From Viola odorata (Eukaryota > Streptophyta > Magnoliopsida > Malpighiales > Violaceae): a stretch of DNA of 64,000 bases. The notes beneath the pieces are model-generated. The model did not search any database. It worked only from the letters and a program-made list of their open reading frames with translations, and was not told the origin of the DNA. Of this stretch, positions 50,402 through 63,645 are shown piece by piece; positions within the stretch are counted from its first letter, which is position 1, and every line of letters starts with the position of its first letter. The stretch lies in assembly GCA_963691705.1 (NCBI GenBank), contig OY829543.1, forward strand, positions 27,117,523 to 27,181,522, given 5' to 3'. The position numbers and the translations under genes are program-made.

Positions 50402-52766
50402 CTAGGGTTGGCGCGCCTGGTGCGCGCATGACTTCATGGTCTGCGAGGACTTGGTGCGGCATTCCTCACGGTTGGCGCGGCCTATCCGTGAGCTCTTCAC
50501 GTGGATACGAGTGAGAGCCCTCATGCTCGTATCATCTACTCCCTCTTCAAATGGATTCGTTCTCGAATCTGCGCGCTCCATTCCTTTGCGAATGTCACAC
50601 AAAGTACCTACATAGAAGAGATATGCATCAGCACTATGGAAAAGAGTTGGAAGAAAACTAAAAGGTAACTCAAAGCGATGATGGGAAAATAAGTCTGTAG
50701 ACTTCAAAACACAAGGAATTGTCTCCCATGGGCGAAGAGTAGGCTTGGGAATTATTACATGAAATGACCCTAAACCACCCTTCACTTAAGGCCTTGACCG
50801 CGGGCTTGAAGAGATTGGCTTGGAGAGCTACCGCAAGGCCTCGGATGGCTTAGGCGCGGGGACTTCATGGGATGCTAGGGTTGGCGCGCCTGGTGCACGC
50901 ATGTCTTCATGGTTTGCGAGGACTTCGAGCGGCATTCCTCAAGGCTTGCGCGGCCTATCCATGAGGTCTTCACGTGGATACGAGTGAGAGCCCTCATGTT
51001 CGTATCATCTCCTCCCTCTTCAAATGGATTCGTCCTCGAATCTGCGGGCTCCATTCCTTTGCGAATGTCACACAAAGTACCTACATAGGAGAGATATGCA
51101 TCAGCACTATGGAAAAGGGTTGGAAAATAACTAAAAGTTAATTCAAAGCGATGATGTGAAAATAAGTCTGTAGACTTCAAAAGACAAGGATTTTTCTCCC
51201 ATGGGCGAAGAGTAGGCTTGGGAATTATTACATGAAATAACCCTAAACTACCCTTTACTTAAGGCCTTGACCGCGGTCCAGAAGAGATTGGCTTGGAGAG
51301 CTAGCGCAAGGTCTCGGATGGCTTAGGCGCGGGGACTTCATGGGATGCTAAGGTTGGCGCGCCTGGTGCGCTCATGTCTTCATGGTTTGCGAGGACTTGG
51401 CGCGACATTCCTCATGTCTTGCGCGGCCTATCCATGAAGTCTTCACGTGGATACGTGTGAGAGCCCTCATGCTCGTATCATCTCCTCCCTCTAAAAATGG
51501 ATTCGTTCTCGAATCTGCGCGCTCCATTCCTTTGCGAATGTCACACAAAGTACCTATATCGAAGAGATATGCATCAGCACTATGGAAAAGAGTTGGAAGA
51601 AAACTAAAAGGTAACTCAAAGCGATGATGGGAAAATAAGTCTGTAGACTTCAAAACACAAGGAATTTTCTCCCATGGGCGAAGAGTAGGCTTGGGAATTA
51701 TTACATGAAATGACCCTAAACCACCCTTCACTTAAGGCCTTGACCGCGGGCTTGAAGAGATTGGCTTGGAGAGCTACCGCAAGGCCTCGGATGGCTTAGG
51801 CGCGGGGACTTCATGGGATGCTAGGGTTGGAGCGCCTGGTGCGCTCATGTCTTCATGGTTTGCGAGGACTTGGCGCGACATTCCTCACGTCTTGCGCGGC
51901 CTATCCATGAGGTCTTCACGTGGATACGAGTGAGAGCCCTCATGCTCGTATCATCTACTCCGTCTTCAAATGGATTCGTTCTCGAATCTGCGGGCTCCAT
52001 TCCTTTGCGAATGTCACACAAAGTACGTACATAGGAGAGATATGCATCAGCACTATGGAAAAGGGTTGGAAAATAACTAAGAGGTAACTCAAAGCGATGA
52101 TGTGAAAATAAGTCTGTAGACTTCAAAAGACAAGGAATTTTCTCCCATGGGCGAACAGTAGGCTTGGGAATTATTACATGAAATAACCCTAAACCACCCT
52201 TCACTTAAGGCTTTGACCGCGGGCTTGAAGAGATTGGCTTGGAGAGCTAGCGCAAGGCCTCAGATGGCTTAGGCGCGGGGACTTCATGGGATGCTAGGGT
52301 TGGCGCGACTGGTGCGCGCGTGACTTCATGGTTTGCGAGGACTTGGCGCGGCGTTCCTCACGGCTGGCGCGGTCTATCCGTGAGGTCTTCACGTGGATAC
52401 GAGTGAGAGCCCTCATGCTCGTATCATCTACTCCCTCTTCAAATGGATTCGTTCTCGAATCTGCGCGCTCCATTCCTTTGCGAATGTCACACAAAGTACC
52501 TACATAGAAGAGATATGCATCAGCACTATGGAAAAGAGTTGGAAGAAAACTAAAAGGTAACTCAAAGCGATGATGGGAAAATAAGTCTGTAGACTTCAAA
52601 ACACAAGGAATTTTCTCCCATGGGCGAAGAGTAGGCTTGGGAATTATTACATGAAATGACCCTAAACCACCCTTCACTTAAGGCCTTGACCGCGGGCTTG
52701 AAGAGATTGGCTTGGAGAGCTACCGCAAGGTCTCGGATGGCTTAGGTGCGGGGACTTCATGGGATG
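50402..52766. repeat. H1-H5 pentamer HOR, unit 2 (2,365 bp)
   Basis: Monomers 50402, 50875, 51348, 51821 and 52294 repeat unit 1 at exactly 2,365 bp (5 x 473) with very few differences, for example 'ccgcggtcc' instead of 'ccgcgggac' at the end of H2 and 'cgactggtg' for 'cgactagtg' in H5. Direct adjacency with unit 1 shows that the pentamer amplified in tandem. Confidence 0.92.
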
Positions 52767-54185
52767 CTAGGGTTGGCGCGCCTGGTGCGCGCATGACTTC
52801 ATGGTCTGCGAGGACTTGGTGCGGCATTCCTCACGGTTGGCGCGGCCTATCCGTTAGCTCTTCACGTGGATACGAGTGAGAGCCCTCATGCTCGTATCAT
52901 CTACTCCCTCTTCAAATGGATTCGTTCTCGAATCTGCGCGCTCCATTCCTTTGCGAATGTCACACAAAGTACCTACATAGAAGAGATATGCATCAGCACT
53001 ATGGAAAAGAGTTGGAAGAAAACTAAAAGGTAACTCAAAGCGATGATGGGAAAATAAGTCTGTAGACTTCAAAACACAAGGAATTTTCTCCCATGGGCGA
53101 AGAGTAGGCTTGGGAATTATTACATGAAATGACCCTAAACCACCCTTCCCTTAACGCCTTGACCGCGGGCTTGAAGAGATTGGCTTGGAGACCTAGCGCA
53201 AGGCCTCGGATGGCTTTGGCGCGGGGACTTCATGGGATGCTAGGGTTGGCGCGCCTGGTGCACGCATGACTTCATGGTTTGCGAGAACTTGGCGCGGCAT
53301 TCCTCACGGCTGGCGCGGCCTATCCGTGAGGTCTTCACGTGGATACGTGTGAGAGCCCTCATGTTCGTATCATCCACTCCCTCTTCAAATGGATTCGTCC
53401 TCGAATCTGCGGGCTCCATTCCTTTGCGAATGTCACACAAAGTACCTACATAGGAGAGATATGCATCAGCACTATGGAAAAGGGTTGGAAAATAACTAAA
53501 AGGTAACTCAAAGCGATGATGTGAAAATAAGTCTGTAGATTTCAAAAGACAAGGAATTTTCTCCCATGGGCGAAGAGTAGGCTTGGGAATTATTACATGA
53601 AATGACCCTAAACCACCCTTCACTTAAGGCCTTGACCGCGGGCTTGAAGAGATTGGCTTGGAGAGCTAGCGCAAGGCCTCGGATGGCTTAGGCGTGGGGA
53701 CTTCATGGGATGCTAGGGTTGGCGCGCCTGGTGCGCTCATGACTTCATGGTTTGCGAGGACTTGGCGCGGCATTCCTCACGGCTGGCGCGGCCTATCCGT
53801 GAGGTCTTCACGTGGATACGAGTGAGAGCCCTCATGTTCGTATCATCTCCTCCCTCTTCAAATGGATTCGTCCTCGAATCTGCGGGCTCCATTCCTTTGC
53901 GAATGTCACACAAAGTACCTACATAGGAGAGATATGCATCAGCACTATGGAAAAGGGTTGGAAAATAACTAAAAGGTAATTCAAAGCGATGATGTGAAAA
54001 TAAGTCTGTAGACTTCAAAAGACAAGGATTTTTCTCCCATGGGCGAAGAGTAGGCTTGGGAATTATTACATGAAATAACCCTAAACTACCCTTTACTTAA
54101 GGCCTTGACCGCGGGCCTGAAGAGATTGGCTTGGAGAGCTAGTGCAAGGTCTCGGATGGCTTAGGTGCGGGGACTTCATGGGATG
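52767..54185. repeat. H1-variant followed by an I-J pair
   Basis: Monomer 52767 starts as H1 ('catggtctgcg') but has 'ccgttagctc' and ends with the private 'cccttcccttaacgcc'. It is followed by 53240 (I) and 53713 (J). The private tail recurs at the end of monomer 57024, which also precedes an I monomer, so it marks a copied H-to-I junction. Confidence 0.85.
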
Positions 54186-56550
54186 CTAGGGTTGGCGCGC
54201 CTGGTGCGCGCATGACTTCATGGTCTGCGAGGACTTGGTGCGGCATTCCTCACGGTTGGCGCGGCCTATCCGTGAGCTCTTCACGTGGATACGAGTGAGA
54301 GCCCTCATGCTCGTATCATCTACTCCCTCTTCAAATGGATTCGTTCTCGAATCTGCGCGCTCCATTCCTTTGCGAATGTCACACAAAGTACCTACATAGA
54401 AGAGATATGCATCAGCACTATGGAAAAGAGTTGGAAGAAAACTAAAAGGTAACTCAAAGCGATGATGGGAAAATAAGTCTGTAGACTTCAAAACACAAGG
54501 AATTGTCTCCCATGGGCGAAGAGTAGGCTTGGGAATTATTACATGAAATGACCCTAAACCACCCTTCACTTAAGGCCTTGACCGCGGGCTTGAAGAGATT
54601 GGCTTGGAGAGCTACCGCAAGGCCTCGGATGGCTTAGGCGCGGGGACTTCATGGGATGCTAGGGTTGGCGCGCCTGGTGCACGCATGTCTTCATGGTTTG
54701 CGAGGACTTCGAGCGGCATTCCTCAAGGCTTGCGCGGCCTATCCATGAGGTCTTCACGTGGATACGAGTGAGAGCCCTCATGTTCGTATCATCTCCTCCC
54801 TCTTCAAATGGATTCGTCCTCGAATCTGCGGGCTCCATTCCTTTGCGAATGTCACACAAAGTACCTACATAGGAGAGATATGCATCAGCACTATGGAAAA
54901 GGGTTGGAAAATAACTAAAAGTTAATTCAAAGCGATGATGTGAAAATAAGTCTGTAGACTTCAAAAGACAAGGATTTTTCTCCCATGGGCGAAGAGTAGG
55001 CTTGGGAATTATTACATGAAATAACCCTAAACTACCCTTTACTTAAGGCCTTGACCGCGGGCCAGAAGAGATTGGCTTGGAGAGCTAGCGCAAGGTCTCG
55101 GATGGCTTAGGCGCGGGGACTTCATGGGATGCTAAGGTTGGCGCGCCTGGTGCGCTCATGTCTTCATGGTTTGCGAGGACTTGGCGCGACATTCCTCATG
55201 TCTTGCGCGGCCTATCCATGAAGTCTTCACGTGGATACGTGTGAGAGCCCTCATGCTCGTATCATCTCCTCCCTCTAAAAATGGATTCGTTCTCGAATCT
55301 GCGCGCTCCATTCCTTTGCGAATGTCACACAAAGTACCTATATCGAAGAGATATGCATCAGCACTATGGAAAAGAGTTGGAAGAAAACTAAAAGGTAACT
55401 CAAAGCGATGATGGGAAAATAAGTCTGTAGACTTCAAAACACAAGGAATTTTCTCCCATGGGCGAAGAGTAGGCTTGGGAATTATTACATGAAATGACCC
55501 TAAACCACCCTTCACTTAAGGCCTTGACCGCGGGCTTGAAGAGATTGGCTTGGAGAGCTACCGCAAGGCCTCGGATGGCTTAGGCGCGGGGACTTCATGG
55601 GATGCTAGGGTTGGAGCGCCTGGTGCGCTCATGTCTTCATGGTTTGCGAGGACTTGGCGCGACATTCCTCACGTCTTGCGCGGCCTATCCATGAGGTCTT
55701 CACGTGGATACGAGTGAGAGCCCTCATGCTCGTATCATCTACTCCGTCTTCAAATGGATTCGTTCTCGAATCTGCGGGCTCCATTCCTTTGCGAATGTCA
55801 CACAAAGTACGTACATAGGAGAGATATGCATCAGCACTATGGAAAAGGGTTGGAAAATAACTAAGAGGTAACTCAAAGCGATGATGTGAAAATAAGTCTG
55901 TAGACTTCAAAAGACAAGGAATTTTCTCCCATGGGCGAACAGTAGGCTTGGGAATTATTACATGAAATAACCCTAAACCACCCTTCACTTAAGGCTTTGA
56001 CCGCGGGCTTGAAGAGATTGGCTTGGAGAGCTAGCGCAAGGCCTCGGATGGCTTAGGCGCGGGGACTTCATGGGATGCTAGGGTTGGCGCGACTGGTGCG
56101 CGCGTGACTTCATGGTTTGCGAGGACTTGGCGCGGCGTTCCTCACGGCTGGCGCGGTCTATCCGTGAGGTCTTCACGTGGATACGAGTGAGAGCCCTCAT
56201 GCTCGTATCATCTACTCCCTCTTCAAATGGATTCGTTCTCGAATCTGCGCGCTCCATTCCTTTGCGAATGTCACACAAAGTACCTACATAGAAGAGATAT
56301 GCATCAGCACTATGGAAAAGAGTTGAAAGAAAACTAAAAGGTAACTCAAAGCGATGATGGGAAAATAAGTCTGTAGACTTCAAAACACAAGGAATTTTCT
56401 CCCATGGGCGAAGAGTAGGCTTGGGAATTATTACATGAAATGACCCTAAACCACCCTTCACTTAAGGCCTTGACCGCGGGCTTGAAGAGATTGGCTTGGA
56501 GAGCTACCGCAAGGCCTCGGATGGCTTAGGCGCGGGGACTTCATGGGATG
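54186..56550. repeat. H1-H5 pentamer HOR, unit 3 (2,365 bp)
   Basis: Monomers 54186, 54659, 55132, 55605 and 56078 repeat 48037 to 49929 at 6,149 bp and 50402 to 52294 at 3,784 bp (8 x 473). The last, 56078, has H5 sequence on its left but ends with 'gcaaggcctcggatggcttaggcg', which is how H3 ends before H4, instead of the usual H5 end 'gcaaggtctcggatggcttaggtg'. Confidence 0.92.
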
Positions 56551-57496
56551 CTAGGGTTGGAGCGCCTGGTGCGCTCATGTCTTCATGGTTTGCGAGGACT
56601 TGGCGCGACATTCCTCACGTCTTGCGCGGCCTATCCATGAGGTCTTCACGTGGATACGAGTGAGAGCCCTCATGCTCGTATCATCTACTCCGTCTTCAAA
56701 TGGATTCGTTCTCGAATCTGCGGGCTCCATTCCTTTGCGAATGTCACACAAAGTACGTACATAGGAGAGATATGCATCAGCACTATGGAAAAGGGTTGGA
56801 AAATAACTAAGAGGTAACTCAAAGCGATGATGTGAAAATAAGTCTGTAGACTTCAAAAGACAAGGAATTTTCTCCCATGGGCGAACAGTAGGCTTGGGAA
56901 TTATTACATGAAATAACCCTAAACCACCCTTCACTTAAGGCTTTGACCGCGGGCTTGAAGAGATTGGCTTGGAGAGCTAGCGCAAGGCCTCGGATGGCTT
57001 AGGCGCGGGGACTTCATGGGATGCTAGGGTTGGCGCGACTGGTGCGCGCGTGACTTCATGGTTTGCGAGGACTTGGCGCGGCGTTCCTCACGGCTGGCGC
57101 GGTCTATCCGTGAGGTCTTCACGTGGATACGAGTGAGAGCCCTCATGCTCGTATCATCTACTCCCTCTTCAAATGGATTCGTTCTCGAATCTGCGCGCTC
57201 CATTCCTTTGCGAATGTCACACAAAGTACCTACATAGAAGAGATATGCATCAGCACTATGGAAAAGAGTTGGAAGAAAACTAAAAGGTAACTCAAAGCGA
57301 TGATGGGAAAATAAGTCTGTAGACTTCAAAACACAAGGAATTTTCTCCCATGGGCGAAGAGTAGGCTTGGGAATTATTACATGAAATGACCCTAAACCAC
57401 CCTTCCCTTAACGCCTTGACCGCGGGCTTGAAGAGATTGGCTTGGAGAGCTAGCGCAAGGCCTCGGATGGCTTTGGCGCGGGGACTTCATGGGATG
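56551..57496. repeat. Extra H4-H5 dimer
   Basis: Monomers 56551 (H4) and 57024 (H5) repeat 55605 and 56078 at 946 bp. The 57024 monomer ends with 'cccttcccttaacgcc', shared with 52767, and then leads into I at 57497, so its right end derives from an H1-variant-to-I junction and not from H5. Confidence 0.88.
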
Positions 57497-59861
57497 CTAG
57501 GGTTGGCGCGCCTGGTGCACGCATGACTTCATGGTTTGCGAGAACTTGGCGCGGCATTCCTCACGGCTGGCGCGGCCTATCCGTGAGGTCTTCACGTGGA
57601 TACGTGTGAGAGCCCTCATGTTCGTATCATCCACTCCCTCTTCAAATGGATTCGTCCTCGAATCTGCGGGCTCCATTCCTTTGCGAATGTCACACAAAGT
57701 ACCTACATAGGAGAGATATGCATCAGCACTATGGAAAAGGGTTGGAAAATAACTAAAAGGTAACTCAAAGCGATGATGTGAAAATAAGTCTGTAGATTTC
57801 AAAAGACAAGGAATTTTCTCCCATGGGCGAAGAGTAGGCTTGGGAATTATTACATGAAATGACCCTAAACCACCCTTCACTTAAGGCCTTGACCGCGGGC
57901 TTGAAGAGATTGGCTTGGAGAGCTAGCGCAAGGCCTCGGATGGCTTAGGCGTGGGGACTTCATGGGATGCTAGGGTTGGCGCGCCTGGTGCGCTCATGAC
58001 TTCATGGTTTGCGAGGACTTGGCGCGGCATTCCTCACGGCTGGCGCGGCCTATCCGTGAGGTCTTCACGTGGATACGAGTGAGAGCCCTCATGTTCGTAT
58101 CATCTCCTCCCTCTTCAAATGGATTCGTCCTCGAATCTGCGGGCTCCATTCCTTTGCGAATGTCACACAAAGTACCTACATAGGAGAGATATGCATCAGC
58201 ACTATGGAAAAGGGTTGGAAAATAACTAAAAGGTAATTCAAAGCGATGATGTGAAAATAAGTCTGTAGACTTCAAAAGACAAGGATTTTTCTCCCATGGG
58301 CGAAGAGTAGGCTTGGGAATTATTACATGAAATAACCCTAAACTACCCTTTACTTAAGGCCTTGACCGCGGGCCTGAAGAGATTGGCTTTGAGAGCTAGT
58401 GCAAGGTCTCGGATGGCATAGGCGCGGGGACTTCATGGGATGCTAGGGTTGGCGCGCCTGGTGCGCGCATGACTTCATGGTTTGCGAAGAGTTGGTGCGG
58501 CATTCCTCACGGTTGGCGCGGCCTATCCGTGAGGTCTTCACGTGGATACGAGTGAGAGCCCTCATGCTCGTATCATCTACTCCCTCTTCAAATGGATTCG
58601 TTCTCGAATCAGCGCGCTCCATTCCTTTGCGAATGTCACACAAAGTAGCTACATAGGAGAGATATGCATCAGCACTATGGAAAAGAGTTGGAAGAAAACT
58701 AAAAGGTAACTCAAAGCGATGATGGGAAAATAAGTCTGTAGACTTCAAAACACAAGGAATTTTCTCCCATGGGCGAAGAGTAGGCTTGGGAATTATTACA
58801 TGAAATGACCCTAAACCACCCTTCACTTAAGGCTTTGACCGCGGGCTTGAAGAGATTGGCTTGGGGAGCTAGCGCAAGGCCTCGGATGGCTTTGGCGCGG
58901 GGACTTCATGGGATGCTAGGGTTGGCGCGCCTGGTGCACGCATGTCTTCATGGTTTCCGAGAACTTGGCGCGGCATTCCTCACGGCTGGCGCGGCCTATC
59001 CGTGAGGTCTTCACGTGGATACGTGTGAGAGCCCTCATGTTCGTATCATCCACTCCCTCTTCAAATGGATTCGTCCTCGAATCTGCGGGCTCCATTCCTT
59101 TGCGAATGTCACACAAAGTACCTACATAGGAGAGATATGCATCAGCACTATGGAAAAGGGTTGGAAAATAACTAAAAGGTAACTCAAAGCGATGATGTGA
59201 AAATAAGTCTGTAGACTTCAAAAGACAAGGAATTTTCTCCCATGGGCGAAGAGTAGGCTTGGGAATTATTACATGAAATGACCCTAAACCACCCTTCACT
59301 TAAGGCCTTGACCGCGGGCTTGAAGAGATTGGCTTGGAGAGCTAGCGCAAGGCCTCGGATGGCTTAGGCGTGGGGACTTCATGGGATGCTAGGGTTGGCG
59401 CGCCTGGTGCGCTCATGACTTCATGGTTTGCGAGGACTTGGTGCGGCATTCCTCACGGTTGGCGCGGCCTATCCGTGAGGTCTTCACGTGGATACGAGTG
59501 AGAGCCCTCATGCTCGTATCATCTACTCCCTCTTCAAATGGATTCGTTCTCGAATCTGCACGCTCCATTCCTTTGCGAATGTCACACAAAGTACCTACAT
59601 AGAAGAGATATTCATCAGCACTATGGAAAAGAGTTGGAAAAAAACTAAAAGGTAACTCAAAGCGATGATGGGAAAATAAGTCTGTAGACTTCAAAACACA
59701 AGGAATTTTCTCCCATGGGCGAAGAGTAGGCTTGGGAATTATTACATGAAATGACCCTAAACCGCCCTTCACTTAAGGCCTTGACCGCGGGCTTGAAGAG
59801 ATTGGCTTGGAGAGCTACCGCAAGGCCTCGGATGGCTTAGGCGCGGGGACTTCATGGGATG
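57497..59861. repeat. I-J and mixed monomers
   Basis: Monomers 57497 (I), 57970 (J), 58443 (H1/B-like with 'gcgaagagttggtgcgg' and 'aatcagcgcgc'), 58916 (I-like with 'tggtttccgagaac') and 59389 (J start, then B-like with 'tctgcacgctcc' and 'gatattcatcagc'). They form the right-hand fade-out of the pentamer region. Confidence 0.82.
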
Positions 59862-62800
59862 CTAGGGTTGGCGCGCCTGGTGCACGCATGTCTTCATGGT
59901 TTGCGAGGACTTGGCGCGGCATTCCTCATGGCTTGCGCGGCCTATCCATGAGGTCTTCACGTGGATAGGAGTGAGAGCCCTCATGTTCGTATCATCTCCT
60001 CCCTCTTCAAATGGATTCGTCCTCGAATCTGCAGGCTCCATTCCTTTGCGAATGTCACACAAAGTACCTACATAGAAGAGATATGCATCAGCACTATGGA
60101 AAAGAGTTGGAAAATAACTAAAAGGTAACTCAAAGCGATGATGGGAAAATAAGTCTGTAGACTTCAAAACACAAGGAATTTTCTCCCATGGGCGAAGAGT
60201 AGGCTTGGGAATTATTACATGAAATGACCCTAAACCACCCTTCACTTAAGGCCTTGACCGCGGGCTTGAAGAGATTGGCTTGGAGAGCTAGCGCAAGGCC
60301 TCGGATGGCTTAGGCGTGGGGACTTCATGGGATGCTAGGGTTGGCGCGCCTGGTGCGCTCATGACTTCATGGTTTGCGAGGACTTGGCGCGGCATTCCTC
60401 ACGGCTGGCGCGGCCTATCCGTGAGGTCTTCACGTGGATACGAGTGAGAGCCCTCATGTTCGTATCATCTCCTCCCTCTTCAAATGGATTCGTCCTCGAA
60501 TCTGCGGGCTCCATTCCTTTGCGAATGTCACACAAAGTACCTACATAGGAGAGATATGCATCAGCACTATGGAAAAGGGTTGGAAAATAACTAAAAGGTA
60601 ACTCAAAGCGATGATGGGAAAATAAGTCTGTAGACTTCAAAACACAAGGAATTTTCTCCCATGGGCGAAGAGTAGGCTTGGGAATTATTACATGAAATGA
60701 CCCTAAACCGCCCTTCACTTAAGGCCTTGACCGCGGGCTTGAAGAGATTGGCTTGGAGAGCTACCGCAAGGCCTCGGATGGCTTAGGCGCGGGGACTTCA
60801 TGGGATGCTAGGGTTGGCGCGCCTGGTGCACGCATGTCTTCATGGTTTGCGAGGACTTGGCGCGGCATTCCTCATGGCTTGCGCGGCCTATCCATGAGGT
60901 CTTCACGTGGATAGGAGTGAGAGCCCTCATGTTCGTATCATCTCCTCCCTCTTCAAATGGATTCGTCCTCGAATCTGCAGGCTCCATTCCTTTGCGAATG
61001 TCACACAAAGTACCTACATAGAAGAGATATGCATCAGCACTATGGAAAAGAGTTGGAAAATAACTAAAAGGTAACTCAAAGCGATGATGGGAAAATAAGT
61101 CTGTAGACTTCAAAACACAAGGAATTTTCTCCCATGGGCGAAGAGTAGGCTTGGGAATTATTACATGAAATGACCCTAAACCACCCTTCACTTAAGGCCT
61201 TGACCGCGGGCTTGAAGAGATTGGCTTGGAGAGCTAGCGCAAGGCCTCGGATGGCTTAGGCGTGGGGACTTCATGGGATGCTAGGGTTGGCGCGCCTGGT
61301 GCGCTCATGACTTCATGGTTTGCGAGGACTTGGCGCGGCATTCCTCACGGCTGGCGCGGCCTATCCGTGAGGTCTTCACGTGGATACGAGTGAGAGCCCT
61401 CATGTTCGTATCATCTCCTCCCTCTTCAAATGGATTCGTCCTCGAATCTGCGGGCTCCATTCCTTTGCGAATGTCACACAAAGTACCTACATAGGAGAGA
61501 TATGCATCAGCACTATGGAAAAGGGTTGGAAAATAACTAAAAGGTAACTCAAAGCGATGATGGGAAAATAAGTCTGTAGACTTCAAAAGACAAGGAATTT
61601 TCTCCCATGGGCGAAGAGTAGGCTTGGGAATTATTACATGAAATGACCCTAAACCACCCTTCACTTAAGGCCTTGACCGCGGGCTTGAAGAGATTGGCTT
61701 GGAGAGCTACCGCAAGGCCTCGGATGGCTTAGGCGTGGGGACTTCATGGGATGCTAGGGTTGGCGCGCCTGGTGCGCTCATGACTTCATGGTTTGCGAGA
61801 ACTTGGCGCGGCATTCCTCACGGCTGGCGCGGCCTATCCGTGAGGTCTTCACGTGGATACGAGTGAGAGCCCTCATGTTCGTATCATCTCCTCCCTCTTC
61901 AAATGGATTCGTCCTCGAATCTGCGGGCTCCATTCCTTTGCGAATGTCACACAAAGTACCTACATAGGAGAGATATGCATCAGCACTATGGAAAAGGGTT
62001 GGAAAATAACAAAAAGGTAACTCAAAGCGATGATGTGAAAATAAGTCTGTAGACTTCAAAAGACAAGGAATTTTCTCCCATGGGCGAAGAGTAGGCTTGG
62101 GAATTATTACATGAAATGACCCTAAACCGCCCTTCACTTAAGGCCTTGACCGCGGGCTTGAAGAAATTGGCTTGGAGAGCTACCGCAAGGCCTCGGATGG
62201 CTTAGGCGCGGGGACTTCATGGGATGCTAGGGTTGGCGCGCCTGGTGCACGCATGTCTTCATGGTTTGCGAGGACTTGGCGCGGCATTCCTCATGGCTTG
62301 CGCGGCCTATCCATGAGGTCTTCACGTGGATACGAGTGAGAGCCCTCATGTTCGTATCATCCACTCCCTCTTCAAATGGATTCGTCCTCGAATCTGCGGG
62401 CTCCATTCCTTTGCGAATGTCACACAAAGTACCTACATAGGAGAGATATGCATCAGCACTGTGGAAAAGGGTTGGAAAATAACTAAAAGGTAACTCAAAG
62501 CGATGATGTAAAAATAAGTCTGTAGACTTCAAAAGACAAGGAATTTTCTCCCATGGGCGAAGAGTAGGCTTGGGAATTATTACATGAAATGACCTTAAAC
62601 CACCCTTCACTTAAGGCCTTGACCGCGGGCTTGAAGAGATTGGCTTGGAGAGCTAGCGCAAGGCCTCGGATGGCTTAGGCGTGGGGACTTCATGGGATGC
62701 TAGGGTTGGCGCGCCTGGTGCGCTCATGACTTCATGGTTTGCGAGGACTTGGACCGGCATTCCTCACGGCTGGCGCGGCCTATCCGTGAGGTCTTCACGT

Positions 62801-63645
62801 GGATACGAGTGAGAGCCCTCATGTTCGTATCATCTCCTCCCTCTTCAAATGGATTCGTCCTCGAATCTGCGGGCTCTATTCCTTTGCGAATGTCACACAA
62901 AGTACCTACATAGGAGAGATATGCATCAGCACTATGGAAAAGGGTTGGAAAATAACTAAAAGGTAACTCAAAGCGATGATGTGAAAATAAGTCTGTAGAC
63001 TTCAAAAGACAAGGAATTTTCTCCCATGGGCGAAGAGTAGGCTTGGGAATTATTACATGAAATGACCCTAAACCGCCCTTCACTTAAGGCCTTGACCGCG
63101 GGCTTGAAGAGATTGGCTTGGAGAGCTACCGCAAGGCCTTGGATGGCTTAGGCGCGGGGACTTCATGGGATGCTAGGGTTGGCGCGCCTGGTGCACGCAT
63201 GTCTTCATGGTTTGCGAGGACTTGGCGCGGCATTCCTCACGGCTGGCGCGGCCTATCCGTGAGGTCTTCACGTGGATACGTGTGAGAGCCCTCATGTTCG
63301 TATCATCCACTCCCTCTTCAAATGGATTCGTCCTCGAATCTGCGGGCTCCATTCCTTTGCGAATGTCACACAAAGTACCTACATAGGAGAGATATGCATC
63401 AGCACTGTGGAAAAGGGTTGGAAAATAACTAAAAGGTAACTCAAAGCGATGATGTAAAAATAAGTCTGTAGACTTCAAAAGACAAGGAATTTTCTCCCAT
63501 GGGCGAAGAGTTGGCTTGGGAATTATTACATGAAATGACCCTAAACCACCCTTCACTTAAGGCCTTGACCGCGGGCTTGAAGAGATTGGCTTGGAGAGCT
63601 AGCGCAAGGCCTCGGATGGCTTAGGCGTGGGGACTTCATGGGATG
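59862..63645. repeat. Dimeric HOR, 946 bp period
   Basis: Monomers start at 59862 (K), 60335 (L), 60808 (K), 61281 (L), 61754 (L), 62227 (M), 62700 (L) and 63173 (M). K copies share 'gtggataggagtg' and 'ctgcaggctcc' and repeat at 946 bp. M copies share 'cagcactgtgg' and 'gatgatgtaaaaat', also at 946 bp. L copies start 'gcgctcatgac'. The dimer order persists to the right edge. Confidence 0.88.
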
